From Sulfuritalea sp. (GTDB lineage Bacteria; Pseudomonadota; Gammaproteobacteria; Burkholderiales; Rhodocyclaceae), in assembly GCA_016708585.1 (NCBI GenBank), contig JADJFK010000021.1, forward strand, positions 1 through 64,000: a stretch of DNA of 64,000 bases, in the 5' to 3' direction. Each line of letters begins with the position of its first letter. Position 1 is the first letter of the stretch. The position numbers and the translations under genes are program-made. Of the stretch, positions 54,613 to 62,557 are shown piece after piece. The notes below the pieces were generated by a model. The model was not told where the DNA came from and ran no database searches. It saw only the letters and a program-made list of their open reading frames with translations.

Positions 54613-54745
54613 TTGCCCACCTCAGTGAACAACCCAACTTTACCCCGCACTTTGCCTGATCAGGATCAGTTGACGATTACGGCCGTCATACCCACCTTCG
54701 ATCGTTCCGTTTTGCTGTCGCGCGTCATTGAAAGGATAGGAAATT
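54613..54745 (+). pseudogene. Truncated copy of the 5' end of the GT2 glycosyltransferase gene at 58113
   Basis: In frame this reads S-VNNPTLPRTLPDQ, then DQLTITAVIPTFDRSVLLSRVIERI, closely matching VNNLAPPDFPAQ and DQLTITVVIPTFNRCALLSRAIDSI of the intact gene. DNA similarity begins near TTGCCCA (54613; compare about 58182 in the intact gene) and fades by about 54745. The nucleotide-binding DxD region and everything after are absent. It is the remnant of a duplicated or recombined glycosyltransferase gene. Confidence 0.75.
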
Positions 54746-54900
54746 CAACGCGACATGCGGGAACCTTGCGCAGCGCCGCAGCGCCATTGATGCCCCCAGG
54801 TGCGGGTGCTCTGCCAGTAGGCCAAACCCGCGAGCGACAAGGCATTGCAACAACCATGTCGCACATGGCAAACGCGGGTGGGGTTGGGGACGGACCTCTT
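54746..54900. other. Intergenic stretch without a recognised gene
   Basis: Short overlapping frames exist on the bottom strand but none shows a domain I recognise. It lies between two gene remnants and the esterase gene, so it is probably recombination debris. Together with 54463-54612, which also shows no gene, this explains the long gap around the glycosyltransferase remnant. Confidence 0.3.
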
Positions 54901-55638
54901 TTAGGCGTCCTGGCATTTGGCGAGCTGCTGCCATGTTTCAAACAGTCGCTCGCCGTGCTTTACAAGACCCCTCGGCGTGAGATGTGACGTGTCAGCTTTT
55001 TCTAGGCCGAGCATGGACAGAAAGGCCATGTGTTTGTTTGCGGCCACGATTTGCTTCTGCGCTTCAACAACGATGGGGCGCTCTTTGACCCAAGGATGCT
55101 GCTCATCAATGCCCAGAATGATGGGGAGGTCGGGTTCATAAAGAATCTCCCGCACATGACGCAACAACACGGCGAGACGCTCATGATAGTGGATGGCCAT
55201 CGCATCCGTTTCAGCGTCGGACTCGCCCTGTATCCAGGTGAAGCTGCATAAATTGACTTTGAGGTGGCGTGTTTCGAGCAGCTTAATCGCAATCAGCAAC
55301 TCTCGGCACATCGTGTCTAAGATGCCGCCCTCGCCCGGGCCTTTCCAATCCTTGGCAAGGCTGGTGCTGGGCGCTGTAAATTTGAAGATGGCAGGTTGTG
55401 CGCCGGCTTGCTGAAGGGCGAGCGCAAAGGTGATCTCTGGTCCAAAATAGCCTTTAGGAAAGTGTCCCCCGGACTGAGGCCCCAGAATTGTCCACTGGCC
55501 ACCGGATTCACCAAAACCAGGTGAATTATAGAAAAAAGGAATTTGCGCCCCCTCCGGGCACTCCGCTGCATCTCCCTGAAAACCCTGTGCATTAGACTGC
55601 CCGGCAAGGATGTGAAGATCTAGCTTTTTCACAAGCAC
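54901..55638 (-). CDS. Sialate O-acetylesterase-like (SASA family) SGNH esterase
   Basis: 245 aa. LDLHILAGQSNAQGFQGDA holds the nucleophile Ser of the SASA family, and FTWIQGESDAETDAMAIHYHERLAVLLRHVRE is the second signature. The catalytic Asp/His is likely in ADTSHLTPRGLVKHGERLF. No signal peptide is seen. It probably removes acetyl groups from glycan sugars. Lower GC than the flanking core genes; the neighbours are gene remnants. Confidence 0.82.
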   Translation of the reverse strand: MLVKKLDLHILAGQSNAQGFQGDAAECPEGAQIPFFYNSPGFGESGGQWTILGPQSGGHFPKGYFGPEITFALALQQAGAQPAIFKFTAPSTSLAKDWKGPGEGGILDTMCRELLIAIKLLETRHLKVNLCSFTWIQGESDAETDAMAIHYHERLAVLLRHVREILYEPDLPIILGIDEQHPWVKERPIVVEAQKQIVAANKHMAFLSMLGLEKADTSHLTPRGLVKHGERLFETWQQLAKCQDA

Positions 55639-55653
55639 AACAACAAGAACTCT

Positions 55654-55880
55654 CTATCCAGACCGCTCGCGGATTTTGCGAGCCGGCACGCCACCCCAGA
55701 CCTCGAAAGCTGGAACTCGGCCCGAAACGACCCCGCCAGCAGCCACGATGGCGCCTTGCTCAAGATGGGTGCCATCAAGAAGGACGGCGTTGGCTCCGAC
55801 CTACACATCGCCTTCAACCACGACCCCGCCCTTAGATGGCATGAATCCCTGATGGCGGATCTCTTCAGCCAGGTGATTTC
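55654..55880 (-). pseudogene. Remnant of a hexapeptide-repeat acetyltransferase with an internal stop
   Basis: Bottom-strand translation gives NHLAEEIRHQGFMPSKGGV and VVEGDV, then an amber codon (55801-55803), then VGANAVLLDGTHLEQ, GAIVAAGGVVSG and GVPARKIRERSG. The stop replaces the Trp of the family V/AWIGANA motif. The 5' half of the gene is missing, and its remaining start overlaps the 3' end of the glycosyltransferase at 55865. It resembles the intact acyltransferase at 52462 over the same region. Confidence 0.8.
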
Positions 55881-57028
55881 CCCGGATACGTTTTGAAAAG
55901 ACCCAGAAATCTACGCTTCAAGAGGCGAGCCAGATAGTTGATAGCCCAGCGGCCGGAATCTGGCGCCGCCTCACCGAAGTCTAGTCGCGAAGAAACATGC
56001 TCGTAAGCGAAATTCTTCTCGAGCAGGAAATGCACCAGTTCGCGGAGCATTTCTTGGTGCCCTGAGTCGGCGCGGGCCGGTTCTGTTGCTGGTGGGTATT
56101 TCGCAGCCTCCTGCGGGTTCGTAACATCCACAGCCGGGACGGCCTGTGTTATATGCGCGTGAAACTCAGCGAAAGTATCGAAAGGAAAGTCGGTTCCGGT
56201 CACATAGTTAAGCAGGCGACGCCGTTCACTTGGCACTATATTTTGGTAGCCACGTTCAAAAAGCAACCACTTGATATAAGCCAAAAGATGCATCGGATTG
56301 CGGTCCTGCAAGTATATTTCCTCAAAAACATACTTGAAAAAGTAGAAACACTCCAACGTGAGGCCATTTTTCATGTTCGCCGTGGCACTGTCCGAGTGTT
56401 GGCGCTTGTAATGGAGCTGCTCTGGAAGGGAGCCGATGTGCAATCCCTTGGCAAGGTTGCGCACATGCATCCGGAAGTCGCAAAAAACCACTCCTTCCTC
56501 AAATTCGCCGACTTCATCAAAGTAGGCGCGTTTAAACAATCCGATGGCTTCGGCATTGATGCAATTGACCAGCGCGTGGTCAAAGTCGCCGTTATAGACA
56601 TCCCTGTTGAAATACATTTCGAAGAAGCCATTGCCCTCGGCGACTCTGTTGCCGTTCTCGTCCACTTCAATGAGGTAATCGCACACACCCCAGCACTCGG
56701 GATTGTCCTGGAGAAACTTCAGAAGCCTCTCCAAGCGGTTGGGAGCGAACCAGTCGTCGTCAGCCAAAAAGCACACGTATTGGCCCCTGGATAACTGAAC
56801 CGCCCGGTTCCATGAAAAGACCATGCCCTTGTTCTCTTCATTCCGATAGGTCCGGATACGGCTGTCCTTGTAGGAACTGATAATCTCCCATGTGCCATCC
56901 GTGGAGCAATTGTCCACTATGTTGAGTTCCCAGTTGGTAAACGTTTGCCGCAGCACAGAGTCTATTGCCTGCGCGATAAACCGGGCGCGGTTGAAAGTGG
57001 GGACGTTAACCGAGATCAGAGGCAGCAT
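55865..57028 (-). CDS. GT2-family glycosyltransferase
   Basis: 387 aa with an N-terminal GT-A domain: LISVNVPTFNRARFIAQAIDSVLRQTFTNWELNIVDNCSTDGT, and the metal-binding DDD in YVCFLADDDWFAPNRL. The catalytic-base region follows (FKRAYFDEVGEFEEG). The C-terminal part has no recognised domain. I chose the ATG at 57028 at the conserved start. Donor and acceptor unknown. Its last codons abut the acetyltransferase remnant, so the natural C-terminus may have been altered there. It follows the TylF-like gene by 7 bp. Confidence 0.88.
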   Translation of the reverse strand: MLPLISVNVPTFNRARFIAQAIDSVLRQTFTNWELNIVDNCSTDGTWEIISSYKDSRIRTYRNEENKGMVFSWNRAVQLSRGQYVCFLADDDWFAPNRLERLLKFLQDNPECWGVCDYLIEVDENGNRVAEGNGFFEMYFNRDVYNGDFDHALVNCINAEAIGLFKRAYFDEVGEFEEGVVFCDFRMHVRNLAKGLHIGSLPEQLHYKRQHSDSATANMKNGLTLECFYFFKYVFEEIYLQDRNPMHLLAYIKWLLFERGYQNIVPSERRRLLNYVTGTDFPFDTFAEFHAHITQAVPAVDVTNPQEAAKYPPATEPARADSGHQEMLRELVHFLLEKNFAYEHVSSRLDFGEAAPDSGRWAINYLARLLKRRFLGLFKTYPGKSPG

Positions 57029-57035
57029 AAGAAAA

Positions 57036-57923
57036 TCAGGGCTTGATGAGAAGCCCCTGACCCGTTGGCAAGGTGGCAATCTTCACTCCGCGCGACCTAG
57101 CAAATGCATTTAGCGCATCATACTGCTCCCCAGCATGAGCCCAACCATAATCGTCAAAGACAACTAGGGCGCCCTTGACCAACTTGTCCCAGAAAAACTC
57201 CATGGCATCAACCTCAGGTTTAGCGATGTTCATGTCGATGGAGAGGTAGGCAACGCGCTGAATATCCACGTTGGCGAAAGACTCCGGCACCTTGCCTCGT
57301 ACAAGCATCGCATTGGGGTAGGGAGCAAAATTCCTGACTGCCAGTTCGTAACATTCCTCATATGAGGTCTCATTCGCACCGATGGCATGTACTCTCTCAG
57401 ATGCGGCCATCTGATCCTCAGGTATACCTCTGAAGGTGTCAAACAACCAAAATTTTCGGTCAGCAAGCTTTTCAAAATTAAGGTAATCACACACTGCGAG
57501 CGAAAGGATGCCGGTATTCACTCCGCATTCCACAAAATCCCCTTCTAAATGCATGGCATGCTGGGCCGCCCAGAGGATCATATGCACCCTCCACTCGATA
57601 TGGATGTCTTTCTGACTGCCCTTCGGACGCCCCATTTTATGACCTGAGTCCATGCCCTTGGCGTAGGCGCGCACAAACTCAGGATCCTTGATCCAGTCCA
57701 TGTTTTTAAAAAAAATGCACATGAAATCAGCATTGAAGCAGGGTTCACCCCATGCATCTCCCCATGCATCTCTCTCTTTTGCTGGGCTACCTTCCTTTAC
57801 GGAGATTAACTCATCTTTGCGCAACAGATTCCGCAGCAGGCGCTGCGGAAGGCCATTGCGTTGGGTCGCCAGAGCTGAAACTTTTTCTAGAATTTCTCGA
57901 ATTTGCGCACTTGTATTTTTCAT
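57036..57923 (-). CDS. TylF/MycF-family O-methyltransferase
   Basis: 295 aa. GDFVECGVNTGILSLAVCDYL is the SAM-binding motif; FWLFDTFRGIPEDQM, VAYLSIDMNIAKPEVDAMEFFWDKLVKGALVVFDDYGW and LPTGQGLLIKP are typical of macrocin-O-methyltransferase relatives that methylate sugar hydroxyls with Mg2+. It is a paralogue of the C-terminal half of the Wzt-like fusion at 60206. It is transcribed leftward with a glycosyltransferase. Confidence 0.9.
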   Translation of the reverse strand: MKNTSAQIREILEKVSALATQRNGLPQRLLRNLLRKDELISVKEGSPAKERDAWGDAWGEPCFNADFMCIFFKNMDWIKDPEFVRAYAKGMDSGHKMGRPKGSQKDIHIEWRVHMILWAAQHAMHLEGDFVECGVNTGILSLAVCDYLNFEKLADRKFWLFDTFRGIPEDQMAASERVHAIGANETSYEECYELAVRNFAPYPNAMLVRGKVPESFANVDIQRVAYLSIDMNIAKPEVDAMEFFWDKLVKGALVVFDDYGWAHAGEQYDALNAFARSRGVKIATLPTGQGLLIKP

Positions 57924-58112
57924 GAGGAACTTGAAACACTTTTTAAAAGATAAACCAATGTGCCAACCCCCCGATTACGGAGGTTTCGGAATTGACTCCA
58001 ACTGCAACCATGTTAGTGGCATTAGCGGCTAAGGATAGGAGCTTCAATGGTTGGCGTAACATTCGTTCTGTAAAATCGTGACTGAGCTTCCCCCAATCCC
58101 ACTTGTCCTAAG

Positions 58113-59156
58113 ATGGGATGTGGCGAAAAAATATTTCCTGAGTTGTTTTGCCGCCTCAATCAACCTCAACCCCTGCCACCGTTGCCCATTGAAGTGAACA
58201 ACCTAGCGCCCCCAGATTTCCCCGCACAGGATCAACTGACGATTACAGTTGTTATACCCACCTTCAATCGTTGCGCTTTACTGTCGCGCGCCATTGATAG
58301 CATCCGAAGCCAAACCTATCCAGGCTGGAAGCTGGTTGTCGTCGACAATGCATCGACCGACGACACTTCGGCAAGCGTGGCAAGAGCCATGCAACTCGAC
58401 AGCAGAATCAGCTATCACCGCCATGACAAGAATATTGGCATGCTTGCCAACTGGGAGTTTGCCTGCTCCACGGTGGAAACTGACTATTTTTCACTGTTGT
58501 GCGACGATGATTACCTGCTGCCGGATTTTTTCCAGGCGGCTGCCCGCGAGATGAGCCGCCATCCAGAGATTGGACTTTGTTTTGGCGTTACTAATGTTGT
58601 GGAGGACAACGGCAAGCACCTTTCTGTCGCCCCGAATGAAATGGCAACTGGTTATTACCCGGCCGGCGAAGGCGCAGCGGCCATGATGACCTTGCAACAT
58701 CCTGCTACCCCTGCGATCCTCTTCCGGACGGCCTGTCTCAAGGCGGTGGGCGGATTCGATGGGCGATCACTCTATGTGGCTGATCTGGATATGGTTTTGC
58801 GTGTAGCTTTCAAGTACCCCGTCAAATTCTTCGAGGAGAAAGCGGCCTGCTATGTGGTGCATGCAAATAATAGTTTCAAAGACGTATCGGGCTGGCACCC
58901 AGGCCTGTTGAATCTTGTCAGGAACCTGAAGAAGCTGGATGCTGTTGATCCGGTGCATTTGGCAAAGATCTTTAGCAGCTTCAGCAAGCATGCAGTATTA
59001 CCTGTGCTCATCCTGACCCTGCGGGATCCGAAAAGGGTGAAATTTGGAGTGCTCATCAGCGCCCTCCGGTGCTTGGTCGAGATGCGTCAGGTGTCGAATG
59101 CTTCTATTCGTCTGTTCGCCGTCGCTGCCCGACGTATTGGCGCAATAGTCAGCTAG
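58113..59156 (+). CDS. GT2-family glycosyltransferase
   Basis: 347 aa. The GT-A core reads LTITVVIPTFNRCALLSRAIDSIRSQTYPGWKLVVVDNASTDDT with FSLLCDDDYLLPDF as the metal-binding site. The C-terminal region is helical and unassigned. The ATG at 58113 lacks a convincing ribosome site; a GTG at 58195 (VNNLAPP) is an alternative, and the truncated copy at 54613 supports conserved sequence from near there. The 189-bp region upstream, divergent from the TylF-like gene, shows no clear promoter to me. Confidence 0.88.
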   Translation: MGCGEKIFPELFCRLNQPQPLPPLPIEVNNLAPPDFPAQDQLTITVVIPTFNRCALLSRAIDSIRSQTYPGWKLVVVDNASTDDTSASVARAMQLDSRISYHRHDKNIGMLANWEFACSTVETDYFSLLCDDDYLLPDFFQAAAREMSRHPEIGLCFGVTNVVEDNGKHLSVAPNEMATGYYPAGEGAAAMMTLQHPATPAILFRTACLKAVGGFDGRSLYVADLDMVLRVAFKYPVKFFEEKAACYVVHANNSFKDVSGWHPGLLNLVRNLKKLDAVDPVHLAKIFSSFSKHAVLPVLILTLRDPKRVKFGVLISALRCLVEMRQVSNASIRLFAVAARRIGAIVS

Positions 59157-59189
59157 TTCAAGCTACGAGTCTTTACTGCGCCAGAGACA

Positions 59190-59423
59190 GTGTGGACACA
59201 GTTCATTGAGGCTATCGGATCCAGTGATCACGCACACAACGACGCCCCGACGAACGCCGCTACCGATTCGCGATGGGCGCTTTCGTTGCTTATGATGCTT
59301 GGTCTGACGGTTTTTCTTGTCGTTTTCGGGTTAGCTGAATTGATCATGGTCCACATGGTGGAAAGGCCGCTAGTGAAAAGTCGGCAGTTGCTAGGTAGAA
59401 TCCATCAGTATCTCCTCGATTAA
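59190..59423 (+). pseudogene. Possible C-terminal remnant of an acyltransferase-3 (OafA-like) membrane protein
   Basis: 77 codons with one transmembrane helix (LGLTVFLVVFGLAELIMVHM) followed by VERPLVKSRQLL, the pattern that ends many OafA/YrhL-type acyltransferases (last helix, then V-E-R-P). The rest of such a protein is missing. It is in the same frame as the preceding glycosyltransferase, separated by its amber stop, which may be chance. It could instead be a short membrane protein. Confidence 0.4.
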
Positions 59424-59431
59424 AAAATAAC

Positions 59432-60202
59432 GTGATCGACCAATTAGCCGCACTTTATCGCTACCTGCCGTTGATGTTGTATTTCGCCTGGGGGGACACG
59501 AAGGGCCGCTACCGTCGTAGCGTCTTGGGGCCCTTCTGGCTTGTCATCGGCACGGCCGCTGGGGTGTTTGGCCTGAGCTTTATCTGGGGCGGGCTGCTCA
59601 AGGTCGATCGGGCGACGTTCGTGCCCACGCTGGCCGTCGGCATTGTCGTTTGGCAACTCATTGCCGGTTGCGTTGCCGAAAGTCCCTCTGCCTTTACGCG
59701 CAATGCGGCGGTAATGCGGAACCTGAAAACGCCTTACCTGATATTTCCTCTTCAGCTTATGCTCAGGCAGCTGATAAATTTTGTTCACAACTTGGTTGTC
59801 GTCGTTGTCGTACTGATTGTTTTCCCGCCTCCGCTTGGGGCCACACAGCTCCTTGTCATTCCCGGAATGCTGCTTCTGGTCGGGAACCTGCTCTGGATCG
59901 TTATTCTGTTCGGCATGCTGGGCGCACGCTTCCGCGATATTGAACAAACCATCGGGGTTCTCATTCCCTTGATGTTCTTTCTGACCCCAGTCCTTTATCG
60001 CCCTGAGCAGCTAGGCGCCATGGAGCAATTTGCCTGGCTGAATCCATTCACCTACATGATCAGCCTGATCCGGGATCCTATCCAGGGATTCGCACCGGCC
60101 CCCTTCGTTTACCTGATTTCCGCCAGCATGCTTCTGGTGGGATGGTGGGCGACACTCTGGTTATACGGCAGAAGGCATGACCGCATCCCGTTCTGGGTTT
60201 GA
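59432..60202 (+). CDS. wzm: ABC-2 type polysaccharide exporter permease (Wzm)
   Basis: 256-aa inner-membrane protein with six predicted helices. Family marks are RYRRSVLGPFWLVIGTAAGVFGLSFIWGGLL at the N-terminus and FFLTPVLYRPEQL before the last helices. With the next gene it forms an ABC exporter for finished O-antigen or capsule chains. GTG start; the next gene begins 3 bp after the stop. Confidence 0.93.
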   Translation: MIDQLAALYRYLPLMLYFAWGDTKGRYRRSVLGPFWLVIGTAAGVFGLSFIWGGLLKVDRATFVPTLAVGIVVWQLIAGCVAESPSAFTRNAAVMRNLKTPYLIFPLQLMLRQLINFVHNLVVVVVVLIVFPPPLGATQLLVIPGMLLLVGNLLWIVILFGMLGARFRDIEQTIGVLIPLMFFLTPVLYRPEQLGAMEQFAWLNPFTYMISLIRDPIQGFAPAPFVYLISASMLLVGWWATLWLYGRRHDRIPFWV

Positions 60203-60205
60203 AAG

Positions 60206-61771
60206 ATGGCGCACATAAAATTCGAGAACGTAACAGTTCAATACCCCATCTACAACGCGCACAGCCTGTCCCTGCGCAATCAGTTGGTTCGAATCAGTAC
60301 CGGTGGCCTCTTGGAGAAGGAAAGCTCAAACGTTGTCACGATCACCGCGCTTTCCGGCGTGAGCTTCGAGCTGAATGAAGGTGATACCGTCGGTTTGGTC
60401 GGCCACAATGGCGCGGGCAAAACGACCCTTTTGCGCACCATGGCTGGCATCTATCCGCCGGCCGTCGGGGAGATTCAGCGCCAGGGAAGGGTTTCCACCA
60501 TCATTGAACTGGGTGCGGGCTTGGATATCGAGTTGTCTGGCTACGAGAATATCGTGCGCATGGGTATGCTGCTCGGCTCTTCGCACGGGGAAATGGAGGC
60601 GGCCATACCGGGCGTAGAAGCATTTACCGAGCTTGGTGATTTTCTGTCCATGCCGGTGCGAACCTACTCGTCCGGCATGATAATGCGATTGATGTTCGCT
60701 GTCGGGACGGCAATCCGTCCGGAGATCCTGCTGATTGACGAGATGTTCGGCACGGGCGACGCCGCCTTCCAGGAAAAAGCCCAGAGCCGCATGCACGAAC
60801 TGATCAGCACGGCCAAGATTTTCGTCTTTGCCAGCCATTCGCAGGATCTGATCAAGAAATATTGCCGCCGCGTTTTTTCGCTCGAGCATGGCACGCTGAC
60901 GGAACTGAATGCGCCGATCAGCGTTGCCGTTCACGGAATAGCGCGAACCGGCCCGGATGCGCCTCCTCCGGCAACCGGCCAGACGGTTGCAGCCGTGCCT
61001 CCGAGTGCAGGGATCAAAGTAAAAAAGCCGGTTGGTAATGTTGTCGTTGCGAATCCGACCTACGCCCAGGACGGACTGTACACCCTGCATTGCGTCGACT
61101 TCATGAGCGACGAGCGTTTCGCCAAGGCCTATGCCGCCGGCGAGGCTACCGGCTCCTGGAGCGGTGCCGCAGTGCATTGGCGGGTCTATGTAGCCTGCTG
61201 GTTTGCCGAGGGCGCAAGCAGCCTCGAGGGGGACTTGATCGAGTGTGGAGTCAATCGCGGAGGCATTTCCCGCGCCATTGTGTCCTACCTGGGTACAAAA
61301 TTGCAGGACAAGCGCTTTTACCTGCTCGATACGTTCCAGGGCATTCCGGTCACTATACTTTCCGACCGCGAGATGTTGCATAACAAGTATTTCAAAGAGA
61401 ACTACACGGAGTGCTACCAGGATGTGCTGAACACCTTCAGGGAATTTCCCCAGGTGTCGGTCGTCAAGGGGCTCGTGCCGGATACCTTTGACAAGGTTGA
61501 TTCCGAGCGCTTCTGCTTTGTCCACATCGACATGAACAACGCAATCTCCGAAATGGCAGCGGCCGAATATCTGTGGCCCAGGCTGGTGGTGGGCGGTTGT
61601 ATGCTGCTCGACGATTATGCTTGGGTGATCAACGTCGATCAGCGCCAGGCCTTTGACCGTTTTGCCAAGCAAAGGGATATGACTGTACTGGCCTTACCGA
61701 CAGGCCAGGGCCTGTTGATGAAAACCCGGGAAGCCAGCGATACTCGGGCAGAGGCAATTTCCAATTCATAG
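60206..61771 (+). CDS. wzt: Wzt-like ABC exporter ATPase fused to a TylF-type methyltransferase
   Basis: 521 aa. Residues 1-245 are an ABC ATPase: Walker A GLVGHNGAGKTTLL, signature region TYSSGMIMRLMFAVGTA, Walker B EILLIDEMFGTGD and switch ASHSQDL. A proline/alanine-rich linker (about 246-285) leads to a TylF-like methyltransferase (about 286-512) with DLIECGVNRGGISRAIV, FYLLDTFQGIP, FVHIDMNNAISEMAAAEYLW, MLLDDYAW and LPTGQGLLMK. Classical Wzt proteins carry a sugar-binding domain here instead. The methyltransferase half is related to the gene at 57036. It likely pairs with Wzm. Confidence 0.92.
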   Translation: MAHIKFENVTVQYPIYNAHSLSLRNQLVRISTGGLLEKESSNVVTITALSGVSFELNEGDTVGLVGHNGAGKTTLLRTMAGIYPPAVGEIQRQGRVSTIIELGAGLDIELSGYENIVRMGMLLGSSHGEMEAAIPGVEAFTELGDFLSMPVRTYSSGMIMRLMFAVGTAIRPEILLIDEMFGTGDAAFQEKAQSRMHELISTAKIFVFASHSQDLIKKYCRRVFSLEHGTLTELNAPISVAVHGIARTGPDAPPPATGQTVAAVPPSAGIKVKKPVGNVVVANPTYAQDGLYTLHCVDFMSDERFAKAYAAGEATGSWSGAAVHWRVYVACWFAEGASSLEGDLIECGVNRGGISRAIVSYLGTKLQDKRFYLLDTFQGIPVTILSDREMLHNKYFKENYTECYQDVLNTFREFPQVSVVKGLVPDTFDKVDSERFCFVHIDMNNAISEMAAAEYLWPRLVVGGCMLLDDYAWVINVDQRQAFDRFAKQRDMTVLALPTGQGLLMKTREASDTRAEAISNS

Positions 61772-61789
61772 GTATTTCCGAGAGGTCGT

Positions 61790-62557
61790 ATGAAAGCTGT
61801 CATCCTTGCCGGGGGACTCGGTACACGTATTAGCGAAGAGTCTCACCTGAAGCCAAAGCCGATGATCGAGATCGGCGGCAAGCCTATTCTCTGGCATATT
61901 CTGAAGCTCTATTCCTACTATGGAATCAACGAGTTCGTGATCTGCCTTGGCTACAAAGGCTACGTCATCAAGGAATACTTCGCCAACTATTTTCTTCACA
62001 TGTCGGATGTCACCTTCGACATGGCCAGCAACCGCATGGAGGTGCGCCAGCAGTACGCCGAGCCGTGGCGCATCACGCTAGTCGATACGGGCGACGCGAC
62101 CATGACTGGCGGTCGATTGAAGCGGGTAAAGGATTACATCGGCGACGAGACATTCTGTTTCACCTACGGCGACGGCGTATCGGACATCGACATCGGCAAG
62201 ACGATTTCCTTCCATCGCCAGCACAAGAAGATTGCCACCGTGGCGGCCATTCAGCCGCCGGGCCGGTATGGCGCTCTCAATATCGATCGTGAAGCCGTGC
62301 TTAGCTTTCAGGAAAAGCCCGCCGGGGACGGCTCCTGGATCAATGGGGGCTTTTTCGTGCTCGAGCCCGCAGTGCTCGACTATATCGAGGGGGACCAGAC
62401 CAGTTGGGAACTGCAGCCCTTGCAGCGGCTGGCGACCGAAGGCCAATTGATGGCCTACGAACACAGAGGATTCTGGCAGGCCATGGACACCCTGCGCGAT
62501 AAAAACCATCTGGAAGAACTTTGGGACAGCAATCCGCCCTGGAAAGTCTGGAAATGA
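61790..62557 (+). CDS. rfbF: Glucose-1-phosphate cytidylyltransferase
   Basis: 255-aa nucleotidyltransferase forming CDP-glucose. VILAGGLGTRISEESHLKPKPMIEIGGKPILWHILKLYSYYG is diagnostic of the RfbF branch, with YGDGVSDIDI (metal site) and INGGFFVLEPAVLDYIEGD. The stop overlaps the rfbG start (ATGA). First step toward CDP-6-deoxyhexoses. Confidence 0.96.
   Translation: MKAVILAGGLGTRISEESHLKPKPMIEIGGKPILWHILKLYSYYGINEFVICLGYKGYVIKEYFANYFLHMSDVTFDMASNRMEVRQQYAEPWRITLVDTGDATMTGGRLKRVKDYIGDETFCFTYGDGVSDIDIGKTISFHRQHKKIATVAAIQPPGRYGALNIDREAVLSFQEKPAGDGSWINGGFFVLEPAVLDYIEGDQTSWELQPLQRLATEGQLMAYEHRGFWQAMDTLRDKNHLEELWDSNPPWKVWK

Noticed and set aside
54725..54934. Bottom-strand open frame between the glycosyltransferase remnant and the esterase gene
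   Set aside because: No domain recognised; it overlaps the remnant and the 3' end of the esterase gene, so I do not call it a gene.
59379..59400. AAAAGTCGG in the acyltransferase remnant as a repeat copy
   Set aside because: Similarity stops after about 10 bases and the rest of the repeat is missing.
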